NCBI RefSeq assembly: GCF_011764585.1
Contig: NZ_AP022853.1
Coordinates: 3,753,501-3,817,500 of the forward strand
Direction of reading: 5' to 3'
From: Sulfurimicrobium lacus
GTDB lineage: Bacteria > Pseudomonadota > Gammaproteobacteria > Burkholderiales > Sulfuricellaceae
Length of the DNA stretch: 64,000 bases
Part shown: one piece after another, positions 9,885 through 19,062 of the stretch
Layout: each line of letters opens with the position of its first letter
Numbering within the stretch: position 1 is the stretch's first letter
Program-made: the position numbers and the translations under genes
The notes under the pieces: generated by a model
The model's database searches: none
Seen by the model: the letters and a program-made list of their open reading frames with translations, nothing else
What the model was told of the DNA's origin: nothing

Positions 9885-10932
9885 AATTTCTTCCCACCCA
9901 CTCCCGGTACTCTCCGCTAGTCACATTCCTCACCCAGTCCTGATGCTCGAGGTACCAGCGCACTGTCTTGCGCATACCGGTTTCGAAGGTCTCCGCCGGC
10001 TTCCAGCCCAGTTCACGCTCGATCTTGCGCGCGTCGATGGCATAGCGGCGGTCGTGGCCGGGCCGGTCCTTGACGTAGGTAATGAGTGAAGCATAGGGTC
10101 GGCCATCGGCTGCGGGCCGCAGCTCGTCGAGAATGGCGCACACGGTATACACCACGTCGAGGTTGGTTTTCTCGTTCCAGCCGCCGACATTGTAGGTTTC
10201 GCCCAAGCGGCCCTGTTTCAGCACTTCGCGGATCGCCGTGCAGTGATCGCCGACATAGAGCCAGTCGCGGACGTTCAATCCGTCGCCATAAATCGGCAAG
10301 GGCTTGCCGTTCAAGGCGTTGAGGATGATCAGCGGGATCAGTTTCTCCGGGAATTGGTAAGCACCGTAGTTGTTGGAGCAATTGGTGGTCAGCACCGGCA
10401 GGCCGTAGGTATGGTGGTAGGCCCGCACCAGGTGGTCGGAAGCCGCCTTGGACGCTGAATATGGGCTGTTGGGCGCATACGGAGTGGTCTCGCTGAAGGG
10501 CGCATCATTCGGCCCCAGCGAGCCATACACTTCGTCGGTGGAAACGTGGAGGAAGCGGAAGCCGGCTTGTTCCGCTTGAGGCAATGCCTGCCAGTAAGCC
10601 CGCGCCTCTTCGAGCAGGCGGAAAGTGCCGTTGATGTTGGTTTCGATGAAATCGGCCGGGCCGTGAATGGAACGATCGACGTGGCTTTCGGCGGCGAAAT
10701 GTACGATCGCACGCGGCTTGTGCTCGCGTAGCAGGCGGCCGACCAGTTCGCCATCGCATATGTCGCCCTGCACGAAAACATGGCGCGGGTCTCCTTGCAA
10801 GGCAGCCAGGTTCTCCAGATTACCGGCGTAAGTCAGCTTGTCGAGATTGACCACCGGCGTTTGCTCACCGGCAATCCAGTCGAGAATGAAGTTCGAGCCG
10901 ATGAAGCCGGCTCCGCCAGTAACCAGGATCAT
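9871..10932 (-). CDS. rfbB: dTDP-glucose 4,6-dehydratase
   Basis: Converts dTDP-glucose to dTDP-4-keto-6-deoxyglucose. An extended SDR of 353 residues with [12 protein letters not shown] at the N-terminus, [19 protein letters not shown], the catalytic [12 protein letters not shown] and NCSNNYGPYQFPEK-like residues ([14 protein letters not shown]). I chose ATG 10932, which has a GGGGGA ribosome site, over an upstream in-frame TTG at 10947. The C-terminus ends in NYGER, where GGTGAGCGGTGA already belongs to the heptamer arm. It is the first gene of the rfbB-(four-helix)-rfbA-rfbC-rfbD run. Confidence 0.96.
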   Translation of the reverse strand: MILVTGGAGFIGSNFILDWIAGEQTPVVNLDKLTYAGNLENLAALQGDPRHVFVQGDICDGELVGRLLREHKPRAIVHFAAESHVDRSIHGPADFIETNINGTFRLLEEARAYWQALPQAEQAGFRFLHVSTDEVYGSLGPNDAPFSETTPYAPNSPYSASKAASDHLVRAYHHTYGLPVLTTNCSNNYGAYQFPEKLIPLIILNALNGKPLPIYGDGLNVRDWLYVGDHCTAIREVLKQGRLGETYNVGGWNEKTNLDVVYTVCAILDELRPAADGRPYASLITYVKDRPGHDRRYAIDARKIERELGWKPAETFETGMRKTVRWYLEHQDWVRNVTSGEYREWVGRNYGER

Positions 10933-10960
10933 TATTTTCCCCCGCAAAAATTACAGCTGA

Positions 10961-11746
10961 TTATTTTAGCAGTCTTCTGCGCACCAGGACCAAAGCCAGG
11001 TAAAACCCGACACTGCCGTACGCGAGCAACATGGTCACATGCACCCCGATGCGCTGCGGCCACTCGCCTTGCACCAGCGGCCGCCCCAGTTCGATGGCAT
11101 GGGTCAGCGGCAGCCAGTTCGCCGCGCTTTGCAAAAAGGCCGGCAGCTGCGCGACCGGGTAAAACACGCCGCACAGCAGCACCATGGGAGTAATTACCAA
11201 GGTGAAGTAGTACATGAAAAAGTCGTAGTTGGGCGAAAGCGCGTTCATCACCAGCGCCATGCCGGTGAAGCAGAAGCCGATCAGCACCAGCAGCGGGAGC
11301 GTCCACAGCAGCAGCCAGGAGTGCGACAGCCCGAGCGCCAGGATGATGACCAGGATCGCCACGCCGGAGAGCACGCTCTTGCTCGTCGCCCAAGCCAGTT
11401 CGGCGAGCATCACATCATCCAGTTCCAGAGGCGCGTTGAGCATCGCGTCCCAGGTTTTTTGCACGTGCATGCGCGAGAAGGCGGAGTACAGGCTCTCGAA
11501 GGTGGCGCTGTTCATGGTGCTGTAGCACAGCGTGCCGGCGGCGAGGAAGGTCATGTAGGGAACGCCCGCCACTTGCGGCAGCAGGCTGCCCAGGCCATAG
11601 CCTAGCCCCAGCATGTAGAACGCCGGGTCGGCCAGGTTGCCCAGGATCGAGGGGATCGCGAGCTTGCGCCATACCAGGAAATTGCGCCGCCAGATGGGGA
11701 CGAAGCGCCAGCTAAGTTTTGGCAGGCTGTAATCAAAATTCGACAT
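10961..11746 (-). CDS. ABC-2 type exporter permease, NodJ-like
   Basis: 261 residues forming the membrane half of an ABC exporter. A short basic N-terminus (WRFVPIWRRNFLVWRKL) is followed by about six hydrophobic segments. The pattern YMTFLAAGTLCYSTMNSATFE, followed by the loop LNAPLELDDVMLAEL, is typical of the NodJ/DrrB class. Its start overlaps the ATPase stop by 1 bp (TGATG), so the pair is coupled. NodIJ export lipo-chitin oligosaccharides in rhizobia, but non-nodulating betaproteobacteria carry homologues with other, mostly unknown substrates. The downstream neighbour is the rhamnose cluster, so a glycan-related cargo is possible but not shown. Confidence 0.9.
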   Translation of the reverse strand: MSNFDYSLPKLSWRFVPIWRRNFLVWRKLAIPSILGNLADPAFYMLGLGYGLGSLLPQVAGVPYMTFLAAGTLCYSTMNSATFESLYSAFSRMHVQKTWDAMLNAPLELDDVMLAELAWATSKSVLSGVAILVIILALGLSHSWLLLWTLPLLVLIGFCFTGMALVMNALSPNYDFFMYYFTLVITPMVLLCGVFYPVAQLPAFLQSAANWLPLTHAIELGRPLVQGEWPQRIGVHVTMLLAYGSVGFYLALVLVRRRLLK

Positions 11747-12666
11747 CAATCGCGCAAATCCCGGCCGGTGAGTTTCAGGAATACATCCTCCAGGTTCGCG
11801 GGACGATGCAGGTAGCGCAAGTGCGACTGTGCCTGCAACGCGGCAAGCAGGGCGTGCGGGTCGGCGCAATAGCAGAAGAGGGTTTCGCCCACCAGTTCCT
11901 GTCGCTCGCACAGCGCCTTGTAAACCGCCGTCCTGCCTCCCGTGTCCGGGTCGCCGTAGATTTCGACCACGTGCGGCTCGATATGCTGCGCGATCAAATC
12001 GCGCGGCGCGCCGGTGGTGATCGCCGCTCCCCGATCCATGATCAGCAGGCGGTCGCACAGGCGTTCCGCCTCTTCCATGAAATGGGTGGTGAGCAGGATG
12101 GTCTTGCCCTCCCCCAGCAAGCGCCGCAACCGCTGCCACATCATGTGGCGCGCCTGGGGATCGAGGCCGGTGGTCGGCTCGTCGAGGAAGATCACGTCGG
12201 GGTCGTTGACCAGGGCGCGCGCCAGGGTCAGGCGCCGCTTCATGCCGCCCGACAAGGTCTCGATCTTGGCATCCGCCCGCCCGGTGAGGTCGGCGAAGTC
12301 CAGCAATTCGGGGATGCGGGCCGCGACCGCAGCATCGCTGAGGCCGAAATAGCGGCCATACACCTGCAGGTTCTCCGCCACGCTGAAGTCCGGGTCGAGA
12401 TTGTCCAGCTGCGGCACCACACCCACCTTGACGCGGGCCTGGCGCGCCTGATCCGGCACCGGCAAGCCAAGCAGGGAGATCGTCCCGCCATCGGGACGGG
12501 TCAGGCCGAGCAGCAGCCGCAAGGTGGTGGTTTTTCCCGCGCCGTTGGGCCCCAGCAGGCCGAAGCACTCGCCCGGCGCCAGCGCCAGGTCGAGACCCGC
12601 AACCACTTCTTTCGCATCGTAGCGCTTGCGCAGGCCCGTTGCGGAAAGAACCGCTTGCACGTTCAA
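11746..12666 (-). CDS. ABC transporter ATP-binding protein, NodI-like
   Basis: 306 residues with Walker [11 protein letters not shown] near residue 39, a Q-loop in [14 protein letters not shown], the signature LSGGMKRRL, Walker B VIFLDEP and a switch His in LLTTHFME. The segment [17 protein letters not shown] is strongly reminiscent of NodI. It energises the adjacent permease. The start overlaps the stop of the [2Fe-2S] protein gene by 4 bp. Confidence 0.93.
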   Translation of the reverse strand: MNVQAVLSATGLRKRYDAKEVVAGLDLALAPGECFGLLGPNGAGKTTTLRLLLGLTRPDGGTISLLGLPVPDQARQARVKVGVVPQLDNLDPDFSVAENLQVYGRYFGLSDAAVAARIPELLDFADLTGRADAKIETLSGGMKRRLTLARALVNDPDVIFLDEPTTGLDPQARHMMWQRLRRLLGEGKTILLTTHFMEEAERLCDRLLIMDRGAAITTGAPRDLIAQHIEPHVVEIYGDPDTGGRTAVYKALCERQELVGETLFCYCADPHALLAALQAQSHLRYLHRPANLEDVFLKLTGRDLRD

Positions 12667-12971
12667 ATCTTGAGCCGCTCCACGACCTTGTTGCCGACCA
12701 GGTGGCTATCGACGATCTCGTCGATGTCGGCCTGGTCGACGTAGGTATACCAGACCGCTTCCGGGTAGACCACCAGCACCGGCCCTTCGCCGCAGCGGTC
12801 GAGGCAGCCGGCGCTGTTGATGCGCACCTTGCCCGGGCCGTTCAGGTCCAGCTTCTTGATCCGCCCCTTGGCGTAATCGCGCATCGCCTGGGCGTCGTGG
12901 TTGGCGCAGCAGGGCTGTCCGTCCTCACGCTGGTTGGTGCAGAAAAATACGTGCTTTTCGAAATAGCTCAT
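12663..12971 (-). CDS. Thioredoxin-fold [2Fe-2S] ferredoxin
   Basis: 102 residues of the thioredoxin-like [2Fe-2S] family. Four cluster cysteines are visible: Cys11 in VFFCTNQR, Cys21 or Cys22 in QPCC, and the second pair in [11 protein letters not shown]. It is a probable small electron carrier or iron-sulfur partner in the cytoplasm. It lies between a MazG-like gene and the NodIJ-like pair, overlapping the latter by 4 bp; this arrangement gives no clear partner. Confidence 0.9.
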   Translation of the reverse strand: MSYFEKHVFFCTNQREDGQPCCANHDAQAMRDYAKGRIKKLDLNGPGKVRINSAGCLDRCGEGPVLVVYPEAVWYTYVDQADIDEIVDSHLVGNKVVERLKI

Positions 12972-12981
12972 GTCTGTTCTT

Positions 12982-13302
12982 TCATTTTAGTGCCGGGTAT
13001 TTCGCGGCGTTGATCACCAGCTTGTCGCGCGCAGCATCGAGCAGGTCGATGCCGAGCATGTCGGCAAAACGGGTGAGGTAAATCAGGATGTCGGCGCACT
13101 CCTGGCGCACCGCTTCCAGCTTTTCGGGCGAAAGTTCCTGGCTCTGCTCGGGCGTGAGCCACTGGAACTGTTCCACCAGCTCCGCGGCCTCGACGATCAG
13201 GGCCATGGCGAGGTTTTTCGGGGTGTGAAACTGCTCCCAGTCGCGCGCCCTGGCAAATTGCCGCAGCTCGTCGCGCAAGGCTTCCAGTGAACGCTGTTCC
13301 AT
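12982..13302 (-). CDS. MazG-like nucleotide pyrophosphohydrolase
   Basis: 106 residues, all-alpha NTP pyrophosphatase fold. The metal-binding pattern is seen as EAAELVEQFQW in the first helices and ECADILIYLTRFAD in the later helix. The size and RDWEQFHTPKNLAMAL N-terminal region match the short MazG/RS21-C6 (dCTPase-like) group. It probably hydrolyses non-canonical or excess dNTPs. It starts 41 bp from the divergent fusion gene. Confidence 0.88.
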   Translation of the reverse strand: MEQRSLEALRDELRQFARARDWEQFHTPKNLAMALIVEAAELVEQFQWLTPEQSQELSPEKLEAVRQECADILIYLTRFADMLGIDLLDAARDKLVINAAKYPALK

Positions 13303-13343
13303 GCGTCATTCATCTCGGGGAAAATGTGTATCATAGCAGTCCT

Positions 13344-16004
13344 ATGGCTAATTTTGACGTATTCAACGGAGATGCCGACGGCATTTGCGCCCTGCACCAG
13401 CTGCGGCTTGCAGAGCCGCGCGACAGCGTGCTCGTCACTGGCGTCAAACGCGATATCGCGCTGCTGAGAAATGTTTCGGCTACAGCCGGCGATCGGGTCA
13501 CCGCACTCGACATCTCCCTCGACAAAAACCGTGATGCCCTGCTGTCCCTGCTGGCGCAAGGCGCGGAGGTCACTTACGTGGACCACCATTTCGCCGGGGA
13601 CATTCCCGCGCATCCCGCGCTGCGCGCGGTGATCGACACGGCGCCCGGCACCTGCACCAGCCTGCTGGTGGACGGCATGCTGGCGGGGCGCTACCGCGCT
13701 TGGGCGGTGGCTGCGGCATTCGGCGACAATCAGGCCGAAAGCGCCTTGCGCGCCGCCGCACCCCTGAACCTGTCCGAAGTCCAGCTGACGGCACTGCGCG
13801 AACTGGGAGAATGCCTCAACTACAACGCCTATGGCGACAGCGTGGAGGATCTGCACTTTCATCCGGCCGAACTGTACCGGCAACTGCACGGCTATGCCGA
13901 CCCGTTCCGCTTCATGTCCGAGGCCCCGGCGTTCGCCACGCTGAAGCGCGGTTACAACGCAGATATGGGCATGGTACATGCGCTCGTGCCGCCCTGGGTT
14001 TACCCTGGCGGCGCCGTCTACCTGCTCCCCAACCTGCCCTGGGCTCGGCGCGTCAGCGGCGTATTCGGCAACCACCTGGCGCAAATCGAAGCATCCCTCG
14101 CCCATGCCGTGCTGACGCATAAGCCCGACGGCGGCTATGTCGTCAGCGTGCGCGCCCCGCTCGACAATCCGGGCGGCGCGGACGAGCTGTGCCGCCAGTT
14201 CGAGAGCGGCGGCGGACGCAAGAGCGCCGCCGGCATCAACCACTTGCCGGAAAGCGAGGTAGAACGCTTCCTGGCGCTTTTCAGCAGCGCTTTTATGGGC
14301 GTGAGGCCGTCTTGCTTGAGCGAGCTGATTTCTCCCTATGGCGGTGAACTGGTCAATCTTATGGCCGAAGGCGCACGCCGCGACGCGCTGCTGCACGAAG
14401 CCGCCACCCTTCCCGCTCTCACCCTGAATCCACGCCAGCTGTGCGACCTGGAGCTGCTGCTCAACGGCGCGCTATCCCCGCTACGGGGCTATATGTGCCG
14501 CGCCGATTACCAGGGCGTGGTGACGGACATGCGGTTGGCCGACGGCAGCTTCTGGCCCATGCCCATCGTCCTCGACGTGACGGAAACGCTAGCGCCCGGC
14601 AGCCGTGTCGTGCTGCGCGACAGCGGCGGGAGCGCCCTCGCCGTGCTCACCGTGGACGAAAGCTGGCCAGCCGACAAAGTGCTGGAAGCGCGCCAGGTGT
14701 ACGGTACCGACCTCGCCGACCATCCCGGCATGGCGTTTCTGCACAGCCTCGGCAGCCACTATGCGGGCGGCCTCGTGGAGGGACTGAACCTGCCGCACCG
14801 CGCCGATTTCACGGCCCTGCGCCTGTCTCCCGGTACGCTGCGCGAGCGTTTCGCGCGAGCAGGGCGCAGCCGCGTCGTGGCTTTTCAGCCGCACCACATC
14901 ATGCACCGCGCCCAGTTCGAGTTCACCCGCCACTGCGCCGCGGAAAATGATGCCGGCCTGCTGATCCAGGCCTTTGCGGACGAGCTGCCTGAGCCGCAAT
15001 ATTTCACCCGCATGCGCTGTTATCAGGCCCTCCTGCCATATTACCCGGCCGGACTCGCCGAGCTTTCCCTGCTGCCCCTCGCTTCCCGCCCGGCGGGAGT
15101 GCGCGCAGTGCTGTGGCAGGCAATCGTGGCGCGCAATTACGGTTGCTCGCACTTCATTATCGGCGGAGACGCCGGTGCCGGCGAGATGCGGCGCGGCAGC
15201 GATGCTCTCGCGCCCGGCCAGATTCTGCCCCTGGCGGAGCACTTCGCGGCCATCGGCGTAGAAGCCATCGTTTTCCCGCGCATGGTCTATGCCCCCGACC
15301 TGGCACAGTACCTGCCGGAAGAATATCTCCCCGCCGGCCAGGCAAGCGCGGTGTTGTCTGCACAGGATTTACGCCAACGCCTCGACGATGGCCGTGAGGA
15401 CATCCCGCACTGGGCGTCCTTTCCGGAAGTGGTGGCCGAACTGCACAAGCTGCGCCCAATGCGCATGCAGCGCGGCTTTACGGTGTTCTTTACCGGCCTC
15501 TCCGGTGCAGGTAAAACCACGCTCTCCCAAGCCCTCGATCTCAAGCTGATGGAACTGACCGGGCGACCGGTCACGCTGCTGGACGGAGACGTCGTGCGCA
15601 CGCTGTTATCCAGCGGCTTGAGCTTCTCCAAGGCAGATCGCGATCTGAACATCCGCCGCATGGGTTTCATCGCCGGCGAAATCACGCGCCACGGCGGCAT
15701 CACCATTTGCGCGCCCATCGCCCCCTATCGCGAAACCCGCCAGGCGGTGCGGGACATGATTTCAGAGTGGGGCGGTTTTTTTGAAGTGCATGTATCCACG
15801 TCGCTGGAAGTCTGCGAAGCGCGCGACCCGAAGGGACTTTATGCCAAGGCGCGGGCAGGCATCATCAAGGAGTTCACCGGCGTAAGCGATCCTTATGAAG
15901 CGCCGCACAATCCTGAAGTAAGCATTAACACTGGAGATGTCGGCGTGGAGGAGGCGGTGGCCCGGATCGTCCACACCCTGCAGGCGGCGGGTTACCTGGC
16001 GTAG
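13344..16004 (+). CDS. Three-domain fusion: DHH phosphoesterase, ATP-sulfurylase-like domain, adenylylsulfate kinase
   Basis: 886 residues. The N-terminal part (about 1-320) is a DHH/DHHA1 phosphoesterase with FNGDADGI at the start, Asp80-His81-His82 and a C-terminal GGGRKSAAG at 289-297. The middle (about 330-690) has the PUA-plus-catalytic layout of ATP sulfurylase, but its active-site motifs are degenerate: QPHHIMHRAQ at 515-524 stands where QxRNPxHRAH is expected, and IGGDAGAG where GRDHAG is expected. The end (about 708-886) is an APS kinase with Walker A GLSGAGKT at 718-725, DGDVVR and ICAPIAPYRETR. Start ATG 13344 is taken because the DHH domain begins there; in-frame codons continue upstream. 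A role in PAPS synthesis combined with pAp removal is an inference. It may equally be an APS kinase with two regulatory or repurposed domains. Confidence 0.85.
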   Translation: MANFDVFNGDADGICALHQLRLAEPRDSVLVTGVKRDIALLRNVSATAGDRVTALDISLDKNRDALLSLLAQGAEVTYVDHHFAGDIPAHPALRAVIDTAPGTCTSLLVDGMLAGRYRAWAVAAAFGDNQAESALRAAAPLNLSEVQLTALRELGECLNYNAYGDSVEDLHFHPAELYRQLHGYADPFRFMSEAPAFATLKRGYNADMGMVHALVPPWVYPGGAVYLLPNLPWARRVSGVFGNHLAQIEASLAHAVLTHKPDGGYVVSVRAPLDNPGGADELCRQFESGGGRKSAAGINHLPESEVERFLALFSSAFMGVRPSCLSELISPYGGELVNLMAEGARRDALLHEAATLPALTLNPRQLCDLELLLNGALSPLRGYMCRADYQGVVTDMRLADGSFWPMPIVLDVTETLAPGSRVVLRDSGGSALAVLTVDESWPADKVLEARQVYGTDLADHPGMAFLHSLGSHYAGGLVEGLNLPHRADFTALRLSPGTLRERFARAGRSRVVAFQPHHIMHRAQFEFTRHCAAENDAGLLIQAFADELPEPQYFTRMRCYQALLPYYPAGLAELSLLPLASRPAGVRAVLWQAIVARNYGCSHFIIGGDAGAGEMRRGSDALAPGQILPLAEHFAAIGVEAIVFPRMVYAPDLAQYLPEEYLPAGQASAVLSAQDLRQRLDDGREDIPHWASFPEVVAELHKLRPMRMQRGFTVFFTGLSGAGKTTLSQALDLKLMELTGRPVTLLDGDVVRTLLSSGLSFSKADRDLNIRRMGFIAGEITRHGGITICAPIAPYRETRQAVRDMISEWGGFFEVHVSTSLEVCEARDPKGLYAKARAGIIKEFTGVSDPYEAPHNPEVSINTGDVGVEEAVARIVHTLQAAGYLA

Positions 16005-16041
16005 CCGGGAAAAAGCGGACGGAGCACCCGCAGCGGCAAGT

Positions 16042-17577
16042 CTATTCCAGCAACAGTAAGGCCCAGGGCAGCCCCTGCACCAGCAGAATCAAGCCCAGCA
16101 GCACCACCAGCAACCAGAAACGGCGCTGCTCGCGGCGGTCGCGGTCTTCCAGGGCGGCATGCAGGCGCGTCACTTCGGCACCTTGATCGCGCGCCAGCGC
16201 GGCATGCGCCAGGCGCGGCAACTGTGGCAGGATGCCGGCCCAGTTGGGCGCTTCCACCTTGAGCATGCGGACCAGCCCGCGCCACCCGATCTGCTCCGAC
16301 ATCCAGCGCTCCAAATAAGGCTTGGCGGTCTGCCACAGGTCGAGATCGGGATCGAGCTCGCGCCCCAGCCCTTCGATATTCAACAGGGTTTTCTGCAGCA
16401 GCACCAGTTGCGGCTGGATTTCCACGTTGAAGCGGCGCGAGGCCTGGAACAGTCCGAGCAGCACGCGGCCGAAGGAAATCTCCTTGAGCGGACGGTCGAA
16501 AGCGGATTCGCATACCGCGCGTATCCCCGCCTCGAACTCGTCCACGCGGGTGTCCTTGGGCGCCCAGCCGGATTCGATATGGGCCTGGGCCACGCGCTTG
16601 TAGTCGCGGCGGAAAAAGGCGAGGAAATTCTGCGCCAGGTAGTTGCGGTCCACGTCGGTCAGGGTGCCCATGATGCCGAAATCGAGCGCGATATAACGCC
16701 CGTCCGGCGCCACCAGGATGTTGCCGGGATGCATGTCGGCATGGAAAAAACCGTCGCGGAATACCTGGGTGAAAAAGATTTCCACCCCGGCGCTGGCCAG
16801 CTTGGGGATATCGATGCCCTGCTCCCTGAGGCGCTCGATCTGGCTGATCGGCGTGCCGTCCATCCACTCCATCACCATCACTTCGGTGTGGCAGTAATCC
16901 CAGAACACCTCCGGCACCAGCAGCAGGTTGGAGCCCTCGAAATTGCGCCGCAACTGCGAGGCATTGGCGGCCTCGCGCATCAGGTCCAGTTCGTCGTGCA
17001 GGTGTTTTTCGAACTCCGCCACCACTTCGCGCGGCTTGAGACGCTTGCCGTCGGCCCACAGCGTTTCGATCAGCCCGCCGCCGACGTAGAGCAGGGAAAT
17101 ATCCTTGTCTATCAGCGGCGCAATGCCGGGACGCAAGATCTTCACCGCGGCCCGGCGCCCGTCCTTCAATACCGCGCGATGGACCTGGGCCACCGAAGCG
17201 GAAGCGATGGGGGTCTCATCGAATTCGGCAAACACCTCTTCCACCGGCTTGCCATATACCTTGCGCAGTATTTCCAGCGCCTGTGCAGTGGGAAACGGCG
17301 GCACGCGGTCCTGCAGCCCGGCCAGTTCGTCGGCGATATCGAGCGGAACCAGGTCGCGCCGGGTGGACAGCACCTGACCGAACTTGACGAAAATCGGCCC
17401 CAGGGCCTCCAGCGCAAGGCGCAGACGCACCGCCCGGGGTTCGTGCAGCGGACGCCAGAACAGGGCCGCCTTGGCGACCCAGCGCAAGGCGCGAACGCGC
17501 TCGTGGCCGAGGAAAAACTCCTCCAGGCCGAAGCGGAACACCACGTGCAGAATCTTGATCAGGCGCAGGATGCGCAT
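16042..17577 (-). CDS. ubiB: Ubiquinone biosynthesis protein UbiB (ABC1/ADCK-type atypical kinase)
   Basis: An atypical protein-kinase-like ATPase needed for ubiquinone synthesis, membrane attached. About 511 residues with the KxGQ motif in [16 protein letters not shown], an Ala-rich nucleotide loop region (ASASVAQVH), [11 protein letters not shown] as the catalytic loop and ALDFGIMG as the metal-binding DFG. The C-terminus has two hydrophobic segments ([15 protein letters not shown] and LPWALLLLE), the membrane anchor. ATG 17577 starts 1 bp after the ubiJ stop; an in-frame GTG at 17592 is the alternative. It belongs to the ubiE-ubiJ-ubiB run. Confidence 0.95.
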   Translation of the reverse strand: MRILRLIKILHVVFRFGLEEFFLGHERVRALRWVAKAALFWRPLHEPRAVRLRLALEALGPIFVKFGQVLSTRRDLVPLDIADELAGLQDRVPPFPTAQALEILRKVYGKPVEEVFAEFDETPIASASVAQVHRAVLKDGRRAAVKILRPGIAPLIDKDISLLYVGGGLIETLWADGKRLKPREVVAEFEKHLHDELDLMREAANASQLRRNFEGSNLLLVPEVFWDYCHTEVMVMEWMDGTPISQIERLREQGIDIPKLASAGVEIFFTQVFRDGFFHADMHPGNILVAPDGRYIALDFGIMGTLTDVDRNYLAQNFLAFFRRDYKRVAQAHIESGWAPKDTRVDEFEAGIRAVCESAFDRPLKEISFGRVLLGLFQASRRFNVEIQPQLVLLQKTLLNIEGLGRELDPDLDLWQTAKPYLERWMSEQIGWRGLVRMLKVEAPNWAGILPQLPRLAHAALARDQGAEVTRLHAALEDRDRREQRRFWLLVVLLGLILLVQGLPWALLLLE

Positions 17578-17578
17578 G

Positions 17579-18187
17579 TTATGAACCCGCACGCGGCATC
17601 AGGCGCTCCACCCGTTTTTCAAGCCGCGCCGCCGCATCGCGCAGGGCGTCGATCTCGCGGATGAAACTTTCAATGTCCGGCCTTTTTGCCAACAGCGGTT
17701 GCTCCTCGGTCCAGTATTCCGTCAGGTTGGCGGCGAAGTTTTCCGCCGCCTGCTGCGCCAGCGACAACAATCCCGACCCGCTCCGGGCCATGCGGTGACC
17801 CACGACGTCACCGAAAATCTTGCTCAAATCCTCTTCCGCATCCCAGCGCAAATTCTGCATCACGTTGCCGAAATCCACGGCCAGGCCGGAATCGCCCGCA
17901 GTATGCACTAACTCCTGCGGCAAGGGGCGCGAGGACAACACATGGAGCAGTGCGAGGGGAGAAACGCCCAAAGAAGCGTCGGGTTCGCAACCGGGCTGCG
18001 CGGCGGAAATCATGCCATCGCCTTCAACGGCAAGCAGCAACAGCAGGGGCGGCAGGTTGACGCGGAGGGTCTTGCCGGCATGGCGCTGCAAACGCTCGCG
18101 CGACCAGGGCTGAGTCTGCAGCAGATGGTTGAAGGTCGCGGCGAAGGCTTGTGCGGTCAACGGCAGACGCGGTTCGGACTGCTCCAT
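17579..18187 (-). CDS. ubiJ: UbiJ-like SCP2 domain protein
   Basis: 202 residues. UbiJ is a lipid-binding accessory factor of the aerobic ubiquinone biosynthesis complex. The N-terminal half has the SCP2 sterol-carrier pattern ([25 protein letters not shown], then [13 protein letters not shown]). The C-terminal part is helical and ends in the coiled-coil-like region [22 protein letters not shown]. Identification rests on the domain pattern and on its position between ubiE and ubiB, the standard order. Start ATG 18187 lies 2 bp after the ubiE stop. Confidence 0.88.
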   Translation of the reverse strand: MEQSEPRLPLTAQAFAATFNHLLQTQPWSRERLQRHAGKTLRVNLPPLLLLLAVEGDGMISAAQPGCEPDASLGVSPLALLHVLSSRPLPQELVHTAGDSGLAVDFGNVMQNLRWDAEEDLSKIFGDVVGHRMARSGSGLLSLAQQAAENFAANLTEYWTEEQPLLAKRPDIESFIREIDALRDAAARLEKRVERLMPRAGS

Positions 18188-18189
18188 GC

Positions 18190-18927
18190 TCAGAGCTTGA
18201 AGCCCTTGTGCAAGGCCACCACGCCGCCGGTGAGATTGAAATACTCCACCCGTTCCAGGCCGGCGTCTTCCATCATCTGCTTGAGCGTTTCCTGGTCGGG
18301 ATGCATGCGGATGGATTCTGCCAGGTAGCGATAGCTCGCTTCGTCGTTGGCGATCAGCTTGCCCATGACCGGCAGCAGCTTGAAGGAATAGAGGTCGTAC
18401 AGGGGGCGCAGCGGCGCGGCGACCTTGGAAAACTCCAGCACCAGCACCCGTCCGCCGGGCTTGATGACGCGGTACATTTCCTTCAGCGCCGCGTCCTTGT
18501 GGGTCATGTTGCGCAGGCCGAAAGCCACGGTGACGCAATCGAAGTAGTTGCTCGGGAAGGGCAATTTCTCGCCGTCGCACTGCGCTGCGGTGGGGTTGTA
18601 CCCCGCGTCCAGCAGCCGGTCGCGGCCGACGGTGAGCATGGAACTGTTGATGTCGGTGAGTATGACCTGTCCGGTCGGGCCGACTTTCTTGGCGAACTGC
18701 AGCGACAAGTCGGCGCTGCCGCCGGCCACGTCGAGCACCTTGCCGCCGGTGCGCACGCCGCTTTGCTCGATGGCGAATATTTTCCACAAGCGATGCAGGC
18801 CGCCGGACATGACGTCATTCATCAGGTCGTAGCGGCTGGCCACGGAGTGGAAGACCTCCGCGACCTTGCTCGCCTTTTCTTCCTCGGCGACGGTCGCGAA
18901 GCCGAAGTGCGTGGTTTTATCGCTCAT
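18190..18927 (-). CDS. ubiE: Ubiquinone/menaquinone C-methyltransferase
   Basis: An SAM-dependent C-methyltransferase acting on demethylmenaquinol and on 2-methoxy-6-polyprenyl-1,4-benzoquinol. 245 residues with the UbiE N-terminal signature [23 protein letters not shown] motif [14 protein letters not shown], and [24 protein letters not shown]. It is the first gene of ubiE-ubiJ-ubiB. A hairpin-forming genomic repeat lies upstream, between it and the DUF971 gene. Confidence 0.96.
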   Translation of the reverse strand: MSDKTTHFGFATVAEEEKASKVAEVFHSVASRYDLMNDVMSGGLHRLWKIFAIEQSGVRTGGKVLDVAGGSADLSLQFAKKVGPTGQVILTDINSSMLTVGRDRLLDAGYNPTAAQCDGEKLPFPSNYFDCVTVAFGLRNMTHKDAALKEMYRVIKPGGRVLVLEFSKVAAPLRPLYDLYSFKLLPVMGKLIANDEASYRYLAESIRMHPDQETLKQMMEDAGLERVEYFNLTGGVVALHKGFKL

Positions 18928-18970
18928 ATTTCGCTCTTAAACATAAAACTCGCATAGCGAGCCTTCGTCC

Positions 18971-18994
18971 CCCTCTCCCGCAAGCGGGGGAGGG
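18971..18994. repeat. Hairpin repeat (CCCTCTCCCGC type)
   Basis: An 11-bp stem, CCCTCTCCCGC and GCGGGGGAGGG with a 2-nt AA loop, contains a single G-T pair and is followed by a GGCCGGGGTGGGGG run. This is the form of a short interspersed GC-rich repeat common in proteobacterial genomes (recall). It lacks a T-tract, so it is not a classical terminator. Confidence 0.6.
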
Positions 18995-19062
18995 CCGGGG
19001 TGGGGGAAGCGGTCATGGTGAGCTTCATCATTCGGGGTTGCACGTATGCCATGACCGCTGGA

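Noticed and set aside
10961-12568. A single 535-residue ATPase-permease fusion
   Set aside because: The first half is an out-of-frame reading of the ATPase gene. The permease begins at ATG 11746, overlapping the ATPase stop by 1 bp.
16159-17664. Open frame of 501 codons on the plus strand opposite ubiB
   Set aside because: No motifs, and ubiB has its kinase-like motifs in the other strand.
17579-18787. A 402-residue form of the UbiJ-like protein
   Set aside because: The extra N-terminal part is a shadow of ubiE. ATG 18187 gives a complete SCP2-domain protein.
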